A DNA stretch of 64,000 nt from Rhytidiadelphus loreus (lineage: Eukaryota; Streptophyta; Bryopsida; Hypnales; Hylocomiaceae). How positions within the stretch are numbered: the stretch's first letter is position 1; the number at the start of each line of letters is the position of its first letter. The DNA is taken from assembly GCA_947034895.1 (NCBI GenBank), contig OX344765.1:39437001-39501000 (forward strand). Direction: 5' to 3'. The notes beneath the pieces were generated by a model. The model searched no databases. It was not told where the DNA came from and saw only the letters and a program-made list of their open reading frames with translations. A program made the position numbers and the translations under genes. Positions 39,172-52,100 of this stretch are shown piece by piece.

Positions 39172-40099
39172 TTAACCCTTAAAGGACCGTCACTATACTT
39201 TCACCAAAAACGCTCCAAAACTGCCATTTCTAGTATAAGTACCAAAATTTTGGAATTTTTTTTAACATATCTAACCGTAGGATCTTGTATTATATAGTAT
39301 CAAAAACATGTGGTAAAATTTTCAGACATTTCCACCAGGCGGATTGCAAGATACAAGCATTCAAATTAACTAAAAACATTTTTTTTACCCTGCGAAAAGC
39401 AGGGCAGCTGCACTTCACAAGCTCATATTTTTATGAAAAAATGACCTAAATGGTGGTGCTTCTTTGGATTTGTTTTCGTAGACAAGTTGGCCACATGCTT
39501 GAAAAATTTCAGATCATTTGGAATAGTACAACATATAGGAAAAAAATAGTAAGTAGGTAGTAGTAGAGAATGATTAAAAATACTAAATTATTTACAATTT
39601 AAATATGGAATTAAAAATTTCCAATCCCAATGGTCTAAATGTTGTAATAATGTATCTACATCCTAAAATTTTATTTTTGTCCAAAAATATTGAAAATTGG
39701 GTAAGATAAAGGATTTCAAAGTTTATTTTAGAGTAGGAAATCCAAAACTGCCCACAAACAAAAAATCCTCATAACTTTTGACTCATTGATCAAAATGGAA
39801 TGATTCAAAGCTTTTTGTGTATATAAAACTCTAGAAAATCAATTCCAAATTTTTTTTTCTGAAAAAATTGATTTTTTCTGATTTGCCCGAACTGCCCGGT
39901 TGGGAAAAAAAGTAACATATTAGGCTATAACTTTTGACTTGTATTTCCAAATGTCATGAAATTTGGTGCATATGAAAGATATTCCTCGCCCCCACATTCT
40001 ATTAAAATTTCAGCCCCAAATATGAAAATCTCCGCTTGTAGGTACCTGCCCAAAAAATTTATACAGCCAAAAAACACAGTCCGGTCCTTTAGGGGTTAA
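39172..40099 (+). mobile_element. TTAA-flanked element of 928 bp, copy 2 (subfamily 1)
   Basis: It begins TTAACCCTTAAAGGACCGTC and ends CCGGTCCTTTAGGGGTTAA, an inverted repeat of about 17 bp with few mismatches. It is the most complete copy of subfamily 1 and is closely similar throughout to 32269-33177. It encodes no protein. Sentence-like internal repeats such as ATAACTTTTGACT followed by AAATGTCATGAAATTTGGTG occur more than once. Confidence 0.78.
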
Positions 40100-43000
40100 A
40101 GACATATAGCCATTCTCATATATTGTGCTTGAAAGTCATGTTTATAAACCTCTTTGTGTATAATGTTTTATAGATGTGCCCATTGAAATAGCCGCGTGCA
40201 CTCACAATCATGCATAGGAAATAATGAATCCCCAAAGTCATATAAAATTTGAACATCATCCCTATTTGCCCGTGTATTTGCCTTAGCATAGTTTGCCATA
40301 AAACCCTTGAAGTTATGGTAGGATATTCCATTCTTCTCCATAATTTTGTTGAAACACTACTATATAATCACTTGCTCTTCAATGTCTTTGCATTGCTTAT
40401 TGCATATGGCAATGGTCATCAACCTCTAAAAGATTGAATTATAAATATGATAAGCAATTTTTGTCGACTCTTTCATATGTTTGACATTATCAAACATCAA
40501 CCATGAATTCTACAAATCTCCATCTAGTTGCATTCATATGATAAGATCAACAACACTATCTAGGCCCTCCGTCAACATCTTGAAAAATTACACTTTAACT
40601 TTTCCTTCACCTAGAAATAAGCTATCAAAAATCAATTCAATCTTTGCAAGCTTTTTCATTGTTAGAAGACAATTCATCTAACCTACACCATTGTTGTTGT
40701 TCTAGAAAGAAAGAAAAAAATAGTATTTGAGACATTAAGGGTGTTAAGGATCTTGTACTAGTCCATTACATCTTGGTCTTTCCTTGTAGCATCTCTTAGA
40801 GATCCGGACCAATGTGAACAAGAAAGGTGTACATCTAGAAGTTCTTTATATGTAGTCAAGGCTATGGTAGAGTTTTTGTTGTTGGAGTGTAGACAACGTC
40901 TTAAGTTATGATGCAGGAGATGCTATTATGTGATTCTCTACAAAGTTCATCCATGACAAGTGGGTTGTGAAACCTAAGATTATTAATACATGTTTTTAAT
41001 TTGTTTGTACTACTAAAAATCATAATAGATCTTGGCCTTATAGAATTCAACGCACACAAGTGCAACTTTGTACACTTTTAATTATAGATAATTGTTGAAT
41101 TTGTGAGAGGATTCTCTCCAATTTGGAATGGATGTGACATTGATCCAAAGCACTATGTTTTGTTCTCTTTTAAAGACCTCTTAATGTAGTTACAATTGTT
41201 AAATCGCTTTGAAAAAGTTTTATTGTAAAGTACACTCAAAACAAAACAAATATACATTTATGGTTCATATTATACACATAAATATGGTTCATATTACAAG
41301 ACTAATTGGGATTTTATTCGATCTTATTAGAATATTTTTTAAATCCTAGATTCTTTTAGCATAAATTATTTTTTAAATTTAAATTATAAAATTATATTTA
41401 TGAATATAATGTTCATTTACAATAAAGTTTTCAATTTTTTTTAATAAATACTAGGGTTCCGATGCTCTTTGTACTACAAATAACACTCATTTAAGATTAT
41501 AAATTTTAAGACCCTATTTTTGTCTTAGAGGATCTTGGTAGCGGGAAATTGGAGACCCTCTGAATATGGATGTAGGAAACCAAAAGAGTGGTTGCTGGAA
41601 TAGGTCACTTTCCTATTGAAAACAAGCATGTAGTGAAACATTGAACTCAAACAAAGCATGAGATGAAAGCCACAAAGATCGTAGAGGTGAGTTGATCACA
41701 TGTGTCAATGGATAAAGTAGCTTTCATTGCCATGATGCTAGCATATGAGCATGGAAATGAGAGCTTACAAGGCCTCGAGCATATGTTTAAGTACATATTC
41801 TACAACCATTGAAAGTGCTTATAGTATAAACACCTATAATACATGTATTTATAACATACATTATAACCATCGAAGGTTTCTATACTATAGACACCTATAA
41901 CATAGGTGCATAGATTTGTATGCTCATATGCTCATGATTCTAGGCTCACATAATAGCAACATAGCTCCCATTGGAAGTGCTCATTGTTGAAGGTTAAATT
42001 TTGTTTTCCTAACACAACTTTGCATTATATACAATAGTTTCTTCATGATTCTAAACAACAACATTTGAAAGTAAATTATTGCAAAAGTCATAATAAGATT
42101 CTTTCAATTTCTATTCTAATGTAGGCATCTTAGTAAATTTGTTTGAAAAAAATTCACCAATCCTTCTATTTTATTGGATGGATTGACGTTTGCTCCAAAA
42201 CCTTTGATTCATTACATTTTGATTACTCCACAACTTCTAAAGTCTTTAGTATCCCTTTGGGGGATAATTGGTGGTTTTGATTGGTTCCTATGATCTCAAA
42301 TTTTTTGTCATGATTTTTGAAAAAACTCTATAGATAGAAAAATATATTAGCTTTCTAGAAATATAGTTTAAATTTATATTGATGCATAGGAGAAAAAATA
42401 ATGTTACACAAAATTCAAAGTAGTTAAGCTCAAGCAACAATAAAAATTCACAAAAAGCTTGAAATAATTTCTTAAACTTGATTTCATATGGATTATATTT
42501 TGTCTCTCTCTCCATATAAATATTGACTCAATTCATTATGATTAGTATTGCAGCTTCCTAATAACTCAAGAAAATTTCTACCTGATAATTGATTAAAGTG
42601 CAAAAAATAGTTAAGCAAATTTCTACCTGATAATTGATTAAAGTGCTAAAAAATAATATATTAAAATCAAATATTTTTAAAATGTAATTAAAATCAGTTA
42701 GGCATTCATCCAATTTGTTCTTACAATTTTAGGATGGTTATTGCTACTTCATCTAAGGTGGTTGTATTTAACTAAACCCTTGTCTTGACCTCCAAACCTA
42801 CATAACATCATTAGAATTATGATTTATTATTTCTTTCTTCATATTTTACTTTCAAAAACCACAATAATTTTATTTTTCTATTAAAATTTATGAAGAAATC
42901 AACATCAATTGATAAATCAAATTTTGATATTTTTCTTTCATAAGTTTAAAATATCAAAATTTGATTTATCAATTATATTAAAGGACAAATTTAGCTTGAT

Positions 43001-43544
43001 AGTGGCATTTGATTTGAAGGTCAATGACAACGGTGTTTTGGGAGTAAAATATAGAATAATTAGTTGATAAGTCTTCACACCATTTTCCATTACTATTCAA
43101 AACACACAAAAAGAATCCAAATGAATTGGATTGTTTTTGTTGTATTTACTAATTTTCTTTCACTTTTTGCTATAAAAATACAACAATGACAACATTTCAC
43201 AAAGCAAATTGAATTTTCTTTTTACTGTCATGGTAGACAATCTATAATATCACATACTCAAAATGTAAGATTGATATTTGAATACGATTTGAAAAGGCTA
43301 AAATTTAGCTTAGACACAATGTTTGACCATCATTTACTAATGAATCTTGGTCTTGTAGGGGTGATGACCCTCCCCAATATTTTCCTCGACACCAAGAAAA
43401 AATTATATTTTTTTGTTGGAGTTTGACAATTCCACACAAACTACTTTTTCATCTACAAATAGTTCATTGGATTAAACATGACAATGGTACTTATGCAAAC
43501 CAAGTCACTTGTTGTATAATAGATTGGAAGTCACATAACATTCA
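40100..43544. other. AT-rich intergenic DNA with short repeats
   Basis: There is no recognisable gene. A tandem repeat of about 45 bp with CTACCTGATAATTGATTAAA occurs twice at about 42573-42653. A perfect 26-bp hairpin spans 42907-42932 and 42949-42974 with a 16-base loop. Confidence 0.45.
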
Positions 43545-44110
43545 ATAGCATATGCATTGTCACTACCTCGGCTCTATAGTAGATGTCGTGGATTGTTTCA
43601 CACCCAAGAACACTTCATCAATATAGAGGAGCCACCCACAATCGATCAAATAAGCAATTGCGGACATGATCTGGAGTAGAGCAAGGCAAAGCAAATATTT
43701 CCAGAGGTGCAAGAATAGAAATGACGAGGATTGTCAACATTTTGGTAATTTTATCGCTTGAATTGAAATTACTATGAATTTTGAAAGCCAATAGTTGGTA
43801 TGGACACACGTCCGATATCTAAAGTCTTCCACTTCCGATCATTCCATAGTTGCTTTTCCACTCACTACTTTAGGACATGTGTCACGAGCTTACTAATCCC
43901 AACCTTGAAAGAAGAGAAATAAAACAACATTCCAAGCTTCGGTCAGAAATTTGTTCCCTAGAGATTGGGTATGGGTCTCTGGTCGGGAATGGGTGGTCCT
44001 ACCTTACCTTAGATGGCAGGGACTGTTTGTTTCCACACCCACCAACACTTCCTCCTCCATAGCTAAAGTGGGACAGGTGGAGGCTCAATGTGATGAGCAG
44101 AGTGCATGAG
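43545..44110. repeat. Two fragments of a dispersed repeat
   Basis: 43547-43640 resembles the first half, and 44015-44110 the second half, of the segment at 35811-35950 (shared GGACAGGTG and GGCTCAATGTGATGAGCA). All are on the same strand. They may be pieces of one larger repeat whose type is unknown. Confidence 0.45.
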
Positions 44111-44664
44111 AAAAAAGAGACATTCGGCATGCAACGTACTCTCCAGAGAGTTGGGCAAACAAGGAACTCAAATTCTTCCTCCAATAACTTAACTCAGTCG
44201 CTTGTCTGTATTTTACTGAGATGATATTTTCCAGGACTGACTGACTGACCCCTTTTTTTCTTTTTCTTTTTCTTTTTCTTTTTTTTTTCCTTTTTCATAA
44301 TACGGATTGCTTCAATTAGGGGAAAGCGAAAGCTGGTTTCCTGTATTATCCTTTTCAGCTCGTGACAAATCGAGAATCATTCCCCATTCACACTGGAGAA
44401 CCGGCTTTGAAATTAATGGACACGGGCACAGTGGACTCCCTTACCGGTAGCTAGACTAGTTCGGTACAAACTGCCATTTTTTTTTTTTATATATTTTTAT
44501 TCTTGGGAGCAGACGAACGAACTAAATGAAAAAGCGGGACTTTACTATCAATACTCTATCGAAGAAATGAATTTATTTAAGAGCCCAGTTGGACACTTGT
44601 CTCTCCCTGGCAGCATCTGACGGACAAGTTAAAAAAAACAAAAAACTGAAGTACTGAACTGGGG

Positions 44665-44699
<35 letters not shown>

Positions 44700-45490
44700 C
44701 TCCGTCTTTTTCATTCCATCATCTTATTATCTGGCAAAATGAAACTATTCCGCACAGGCTGCTCCTGCAGTAAAGGATTCTCCTTTTATTTGGGTTAAAA
44801 ATATACATGATTTTTTTTAACAATACAAATTATTCCCCACAGACAGACACACAGACACACAGAGAGAGGTGGACCTATCGACACCCCCTACTGTACTACT
44901 ACGGAGGGGAGGGAAGGGGCACCACCAACTTCATAAATAACCGTTCTCATTGCCACTCATGGCACATGTGAAAGGCGAGGTCGAAGAAATGATGGCGGGA
45001 GGGGCAGGTGGCAACTGCGGAAGGGGCCGAACCCATCGGTCGCAGAGCTTTTGGATGAAAGTCGTTCCACTGTAGAGGGAAATCATTCGTCCACGGCTAT
45101 GGGGCCTGTCGGCTGGCCTACGAAGACTGTTCAAGCCACTGTGGACCCGGTAGGTGGGGCGCACCGCGGAGTCCAGTGAGGGTGACACGTGAGTGGGTTC
45201 TAGATTGGTCTCCACTTCCAGTTCAAACAAAAGGTAAGGTATTGAAAAGCATTTGAGATGTATTGATTATTTGGTTTGGTCGGGGGGGGGGGGGGGGGGG
45301 GATTATTTGCTCACTGGTCTCTGACAGGACAGGAAGGCCATGGACCCCCCTTTTGCCCTGCAGTTTAGCCCTAAGGGAAAACACGCGATTTTTTATATTT
45401 GTCACCCATGATCAAATTTGGAAATTTTGAATTCATATTTGGAATCAAGGGCCCTCAGTAACAGAGGAGAGGTGAAGCCGAATACAAAAT
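44111..45490. other. GC-richer island with simple repeats and a possible terminal exon
   Basis: It holds a T/C tract (about 44251-44296), nine GGCA units (44663-44698) and a run of 20 G (45282-45301). On the minus strand 45230-44931 is open for 99 codons, with plausible protein-like sequence (GRMISLYSGTTFIQKLCDRW) that I do not recognise. The last 80 bases are the flanking repeat also found at 36055-36130. Confidence 0.35.
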
Positions 45491-46425
45491 TTAACCCCTA
45501 AAGGACCATTGTCCCTTCGGGGGACAAATGCGTTTTCAGGCAGGTACCTACAGGCTGAAATTTTCTTTTAATATTTTGAAATATTTTTTGGAGGTAGAAA
45601 AGTTGATTAGCTTCGTGGGAATATAATTTTTTTCAAAATCGGTGCCCGGGAACAATAGTTATGACCAAATAAGCTCAAACGAGGGGACGGGGGGCAGCTC
45701 GGGCAGCCCAAAAAAATGGACAAAAATTTGAATTTGAATTTGAATTTTTCTTATATATTTTTCTTATATTTTTGTCTATCTGGAAAGATTTGATTCATTT
45801 CATTTGGATATGTTATGAGAAAGTTATGGACATTCTTGTTTTTGGGGCAGTTAGAGCATCTTCTTGAAAAAAATAACTTGTAGGATTCATTCCTGAATGC
45901 AAATTTTCAAATTTTCAAATTTTTTTTTGTATGGTCTGATTTACTTGCTAGAACGATCTCACCATTGGGCTTAGTGCATTTTAATTCCATCTAGAATATA
46001 TGAATATTTTAGATTTTCCTTCTATCTCATACCTACTTCTACTTAACAATTTTTTTAAGAATGATAATTTTTTTTTTGAATTTTTTTTTTTACCTAGACT
46101 TTCAACTCAATTCTCCACTATAAAGATTTAAAGCTTAAAACTCTGTAGTGCAAAAATTTTAAGTTAAAAATGTTCAAAGTCAAAAAATCTTGTCCCGTAA
46201 TGTGCTGAAAAACTTGTTTTTTTCACTTTAAACGCAGATATCTTGCAATCTGAGCGGTCAAAAATTCTGAAATTTTTTCCACACACTCTCATACTAGTAA
46301 GGTGTAAGATCCTATGGTTAGATATGAAAATAAAACAATTTTCACTTTTTCTTACTCCTTGCTATAGATATGGCAGTTTTGAGTGTTTTCTGGCAGAAAA
46401 AAGGCCTTGGTCCTTTAGGGGTTAA
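45491..46425 (-). mobile_element. TTAA-flanked element of 935 bp, copy 3 (subfamily 1, inverted)
   Basis: It begins TTAACCCCTAAAGGACCATT and ends TTGGTCCTTTAGGGGTTAA, an inverted repeat of 17-19 bp. On the minus strand it aligns with the units at 32269 and 39172 (shared GGCAGGTACCTAC, CATAGGATCTT with changes, GATTGCAAGATAT), though clearly older. It lies in the same flanking repeat and at the same site as the subfamily 2 element at 36138-36953. Confidence 0.72.
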
Positions 46426-47104
46426 GCATCACAATATAGGGGGTACTTTTACATTTATCCTTGGTCGAGGCAAGAAGGGGGGCAATCCTTCTTGGCCTCT
46501 CTAGTTGGGAGAATAGGGCCCATCATGGGCAAAATTACTAGTTTGCCCTCATGCCATTGCTGATTTTTTTTAATAAAATTCTCACATTAAGACAAATGTG
46601 AGAAACAATGAGAGCAATTGAAATGAAGTGAGTAAGGGGGAGGGGGGAAGTGGTGGAAAACTCATCTACAAGCGTTTATTAGTATTTAGAATGAAGAAAG
46701 AGGAAATTTGTAACTTAACTGCACCTAGTTACTATTACCAATTTCTGAAAACCATCCTTGTAGATTCACATCTTGAATGGCTAGTCTCTATTCAAGAGAG
46801 TGGCTAGGTTTGATTTTGACTACACCTACTGCTTCATTCCTTTGAAAATTTGTAATTCATAAATTACTTTAAGTTGTTTATTTGTTTTGTTTATTATGGT
46901 GAGATCTCTTGGGACCATGCGTCCCCTGGTTGCGTTCTTGGTACCGTCGAAAATCCCTCAACAAGAAGAGGTGCACGGACTTTATTTTTTAGCGCTTAAA
47001 CTTATGGTCATGAAAGTTATTGAATTTTGAATTTCTTATGAATTAAAAAAATTACAAAATTACTATTCCTTTCATTTTGTGTGTGTGGCAACGGCACATG
47101 CATA
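46426..47104. other. Intergenic DNA
   Basis: The first bases (CACAATATAGGGGG) are the right flank shared with 36954. The remainder has no gene or repeat that I could define. Confidence 0.4.
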
Positions 47105-47755
47105 CTAGTTTGTTCCTACAATGTCCCCAAAATGCATTCTAAGTAAATCTCTATCAGTAAAGTAAATCTCTATCTCTCGGGCTACCAAGGAAACCGAATT
47201 CCGTTTCCCAAACTTTCCCAATCCAGAAAAATAGGAAGCACGCCCAACCTCCGGAAGCTTTTCGGTGCAGTTCCCGGCATCGATCGATGAAGTGATGAGC
47301 ACTCGGTTTGGATCAGCCTGCGTGGGAGTGCTTGAATTGCATTCGCCGATGAGGTCCAACCGAAGCCCGCCCGTTCGGATGATTGCAGCGAGCTGCCTTG
47401 AGAGGATGGGTCGAACTGTACACTCACTGTAGAACTGTAGACGGAAGTGGCCTGTGGGCGTGAAGCCTCCACGTCCGTTGGACCGGAGTACTGTAGTATC
47501 GGTTGGGAAATCTCGATGTTCCATTCCGGAATTATTTTGCAGCAGGCAGCAAAAAGTTAAGCTGGACAGATCAGTCCTTGCTATTTCCGAATGAATAGCC
47601 TTACTGTACCGGAAGATCTGTAGGCCAACCTGAAAATCAGGTACAGAGCTGCACTGCTGCAGTGCTGCAGGCAGAGGGAGGCAGGGAGGGAGGGCCGGAC
47701 TGCCGGAGGATCGATCGATTGGACTGTGCAGGATGTCTGGAAAGACCAGCAGCAA
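47105..47755 (-). CDS. Unrecognised 216-codon open frame in a GC-richer island
   Basis: This is the longest open frame in the window without an explanation. It begins MLLVFPDILH and runs without a stop for 216 codons, yet it shows no domain, signal peptide or repeat that I recognise. The island around it (47.1-48.1 kb) is GC-richer than its surroundings, which makes long chance frames more likely, and overlapping frames are open on both strands. It could be the first exon or leader of a gene reading leftward, but no splice partner could be established. I regard it as a weak hypothesis. Confidence 0.2.
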   Translation of the reverse strand: MLLVFPDILHSPIDRSSGSPALPPCLPLPAALQQCSSVPDFQVGLQIFRYSKAIHSEIARTDLSSLTFCCLLQNNSGMEHRDFPTDTTVLRSNGRGGFTPTGHFRLQFYSECTVRPILSRQLAAIIRTGGLRLDLIGECNSSTPTQADPNRVLITSSIDAGNCTEKLPEVGRASYFSGLGKFGKRNSVSLVAREIEIYFTDRDLLRMHFGDIVGTN

Positions 47756-48399
47756 TGCAGCATGTGCGATGAAATCGAGCCCCTCAGTCGTTCCTTTCAG
47801 TTCAGTTGCGTAAACAAAACAACTGAAGGAAAGGAAACGCCGGCATGGGCGCCCTGCGAGCAGTCATGTGCTTCTTCATGTTGCACGCGTTTACACTGGC
47901 GACATTCCTGTTGCCATCTGCTGGGCAAGGCGTGTTTGCAGGGAATGGGAGGAGATAGACCTAGACAGACTACTACTAATCACTCCTGCGTCAGAGCTAG
48001 CATGCCATTTCTCTTTGTTTTTATTAAGGGACAAATTGAAAAATCATTAAAAAAAAAATTTGTTTGAAGTGGAGGGGGGAGGGACTAAAAAGAGAGAAAA
48101 AAAGGGAGTTAATCTCGAGTGGGGTTCCTTGGGAAGGGTAGCACGGAAAGGGAGGGCAGAGGAGAGAGTTTGCACTTAGAACAAATCCTTGTTTAAGTGT
48201 CAAGTACTGCTAAATTCAATTTCAATGATGGCGTACTGGTCACTTATTAGTAAAACTCATGAGGTGATTTTTCATGGCCACACCAATATAAATTGTGTCC
48301 CTCCAAGTAAAGAGATAGATCTGAAAGGAATTAATCATCTCTCTTCTGGAAAAGAACACTACATTTAGAACATCAAATTTGCTATAAGAAGGCTACTTT
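47756..48399. other. Right part of the GC-richer island
   Basis: The GC-rich character fades by about 48.1 kb, where a purine-rich stretch (about 48060-48170) begins. No gene was recognised. Confidence 0.4.
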
Positions 48400-51300
48400 A
48401 AGAACATCCAAACCAACAATTGTGGCACGAGTGGAAGGTGACTAAGCACCAAATTGTCAAAGTGGCTAGAAGGGATGCTCTTGAGTATTTTTCTCTAGAA
48501 AATAAATAGAGGGATCAAATTGATGTTTTGACTTAGGCAAAGAAACACTTTATTTTTTTAGTATGCAAGAAACCATATAGATAATGCTCTAAAGCTACCT
48601 AAATGTCTCCAAGACAACTTTTGCAATTGAAGGGGAAAACCATCACGTTGCATTAGCTAGTAGTAGAAGGGCCTATAGAGTTAACTCGCCAAAGAAAGGC
48701 TTGCAACTTAGATGGCTTCTTTGCTTCCCATATGAGTTGAATTGATGCTTTGAATTCAACCTCAATAAGATTGACTTTTGTTTTTAAGATTTGAAGTTTG
48801 CTTCTAGTGTTGTGAATTGTAAGCACAATATGATAATCCATCTTAAAGAAAAATTGAAGAACCATACATCTTCCATCGAGGAGATTGTAACAAATTATTT
48901 TTAGTCACAATGATGGATCAAAGTGCAACAATTAGATTGCTCTAGTATACTAAATTTTGCTTTCACGCTTGATGCTTGAATTAGCATATGTGGCATGGAC
49001 ATCTCCAAAGATATTGACCACTCTTGTGCTCGTGAGCTCCAACTTATTAGTGTTGTGTATCTTTTGATTATCTCAAGGAGTGAAGAAATTAGGAGAAGTT
49101 TCTAAAACAAATGGTTTTCCAAATGATTTTGCATTTGCAATAGCTCGCACTTGGAGGGATCAATAACCTAGACTTCATCACCAAGAGTTGGGGGGCTTGT
49201 ATCATGTACCAATGGCTTCAGAAGGATGAAATGATCTCCTCAATGTAGAGATCCATGTCTTATGCCTAATCAAGGATTAGAAATCATTGGTGTTCTTTTA
49301 GTCACCTTTCTTTAATTGTGTCATAAACCTTTAAGTTTCCAAATACCTTTTATAGCCCACGTGCTTTTGAAGGATTATGGTGAAACACTATGAATTCTAT
49401 CATCCATCTTGAGGAGTTCAACATTCTAAAAAATGCATTGGTGTATTGTGGTCCCTACATTAGTTGGATTGATGAATTGAAGTCCATGATAGATTTGGCA
49501 CCAATCACACCACGTTGCCCTACTATACATTACAATAGAAACACCAAAAACCATCAAAATAAGCAATTCAACATACTTGCAGGTACCTTTTCCTTAAAAT
49601 AATATTTTTGTAGTACTAGCAATTGAAAATTAGGAATTAAAAAATTAAAAAACAAGATATGGTATAAATTTTCTATAAATTTTCAAAGTAGTAGCTCCCT
49701 TGACTACTAAAACCGTTAAACAGGTTGATTTGAAATCGAAATCTAACAAAATTTGTAGTCAATGAATCATAGGCAAGCATGAGGATAATTTAATGACACT
49801 TTTCAAGGACACTTTGGTGGAAGTCTAAATATGGTTTAATAGAAATCTAAATACGGTTTAATAGAAATTTAGGATACATGAATGGGTATACATATTAGAA
49901 TGGGTGTTTTCACCTTAGAACCTTATTTGCTCACATTGTAAGTTGGCATTTAATATAAAGTAGATGTTAGAGGAACACCCGTCACCTTGCTTTGGGCTAA
50001 TTGAATTAATGCACGATGATGGAACAAGTGTCTCCAAGGTATTGTTTTTGAACTAAGACCTTGGATAAAGAATTTGCCATGAGAATTTATATCTTGAGCT
50101 CTAGATCTAATAACTTTACATCTCTGTTGCTTTGAGGCTTTGTCAACTAGTTCTATCCAACTTTCACAAAACATGCTCGGTCACCACATTTGCCAAAACA
50201 AATGCAACTTTGTATCAAAGATTTTACTTTGTTTATTAAGTACAAATGAAGGTACTAACAAGAAACCAAATACAAGATTGAAGCCAACTTGGTTGGAAAT
50301 AAGGATTAGGATTCCTAGAGACAAGTGAGTTGTTGTCACAAAGTTGTACAAATAGTTCTAGAATAGCATGGGGTCCTCACTATAGAAATGCTTTGTGAAT
50401 AATCTCTACATAAACTTATTCCCCCCCCCCCTAAAATCCTAAACCTCTTCCCAAATTCTCTTTTTCCAAATGTTTACCCTATAATTTCCACAATAACCTA
50501 GAAACTACCATAGCTAATTTTGACCCTAGCATAAATGATGGATAATCATCTTAAAACCTTGACACAATGTAGATTAGGTTTTCAAGTACTCATTCATCAA
50601 TTTTGGCAAACATTCAACTTTGGCGAACATTTTTCTATGATTGATTTTCTAACCCTTCCCAAGATAATTTAGAAACAGCCATAGCTAGCTTTGACTTAGC
50701 ATAAATGATGGACAATCACTCCAAATGTCTTGAACCTTTCAACAATGTAGATAAGCTTGTCAAACACTCACATATCAATTTTCACATAAATCTAAGATAT
50801 TGTTCAATTTTGGTGGATATTTTTTCACTACTAACTTTTTACTAAATTATGGCCTCCATCCCCCAGTTGTATTTTGTGCATAACTCATAGGTCCTATATC
50901 CATTGTAGCCAAGTTTTTGATACAAGGGACTAGATAAAATTTTAAAACTAACCTCCAAGTTTCATAGCCACATTACAAAATCTCAATAAGATTGAAGTTC
51001 CCCAATAAAAAAATTTAGGTTGCCTTAGATTCCCAACACACACTTTGAAGCCCAATATCTCCTTCTCTATAATAGATCTAAATCTTGAAATTGATATCAT
51101 AGTAGATCAAATATTCAAAAACTCATATCCAATTTTTTTTCTTTATTCAACACTTTATATCAAAACACAAATAATAAGAACAACTAACAAGAACTCCCCA
51201 CAATACATACATCTTTTAACATATGAAGATGCCTACTTCAACTAGTAGATGAATCATGTCATGACATTGTATGTACTCCAATATAATAGTTTTTTCTCCA

Positions 51301-52100
51301 AAGAGTTCAAAATAGCTTGATATCTTAGGGTATAGGTAGAGCCTTTCTAAGTGCATCCTTTCTTAGTGCATAATATGTACTAAGAGAGTTTGTAAATAGT
51401 AGGTGGGCCTACATGTGATTCAAGAGGAAAGCAAAATGTAGCCCCTCTAAATGCATAAACTTGTGTTAGAGCATAATCTTGACACCATGCATTGAGATAG
51501 ATTCTACATGTAGTAGGTTGTAGAGATAGGAGACATTTTAGTTCAATTTCCACTCTCCAATGAAAATACATGGGGATTTCCAAGATCCAAATCACATGTG
51601 ATTTATTCCAATTAATTTGGGATGTTGTGATGAATATTGAGAGCACTTCTTTTGCTTTAATTAGGTTGGCTAAGTTCCATGATAGATACATGTTTGTATC
51701 GTCCACAAATTCTTGGTCCGTCAACATTAGTTCTAATTATAAATATCTCCAATAAACATATAAAGAAATGGGGCGATTGCGCAACCTTTGTGGGCAGATT
51801 TTGTGTTTGAAAGGGTTGCTCATGGTGTCGTTATTCTATGTGGCCACACAAAAGACACTGAAACTCTCATATTGTTGCTACCTAATGCAATGGTAATATC
51901 TTGATCTGCTTTTGACGATGAGCAAAATGTTTTAAGATAACGTTTTATCCAAACAACTTCTAATTTCATACAAAATAACATTTATAAAGCACACAAAAAC
52001 GACTGAACAACCTCCACTTCCTTTGGGATCAATTTGATAGAATTGAAGTGCATGATGTTTTTGTGCAAATCAATAAAATTGTGCAGAAAATCAACAAAAG
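48400..52100 (-). pseudogene. Decayed L1-type LINE retrotransposon (reverse transcriptase region)
   Basis: Read leftward on the minus strand, broken frames recall the order of a plant L1 second open frame. Near 51850-51735 is KGCAIAPFLYMFIGDIYN, matching the GCPLAPFLF block of the reverse transcriptase. At 51709-51698 is FVDD, the catalytic YADD/FADD box, followed by NLIKAKEVLSIF and INWNKSHVIW, as in LINEs. A frame at 50174-49950 has GKFFIQGLSSKTIPWRHLF, in the style of the connecting region. A frame at 48865-48653 has IWEAKKPSKLQAFLWRVN, the start of the zf-RVT zinc-binding domain. Stops and frameshifts separate the parts, so it is dead. It contains an imperfect tandem duplication (period about 171 bp, 50480-50830). 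The endonuclease end and poly-A tail were not found. Confidence 0.62.
50480..50830. repeat. Imperfect tandem duplication inside the decayed LINE
   Basis: A unit containing GAAAC(T/A)(A/G)CCATAGCTA and AGCATAAATGATGGA occurs twice with a period of about 171 bp. The two copies have diverged by many substitutions and small gaps. Confidence 0.6.

Noticed and set aside
42907..42974. Perfect 26-bp hairpin as a microRNA precursor
   Set aside because: It is extremely AT-rich and perfect without bulges, and no small-RNA evidence can be drawn from sequence; kept only as a repeat.
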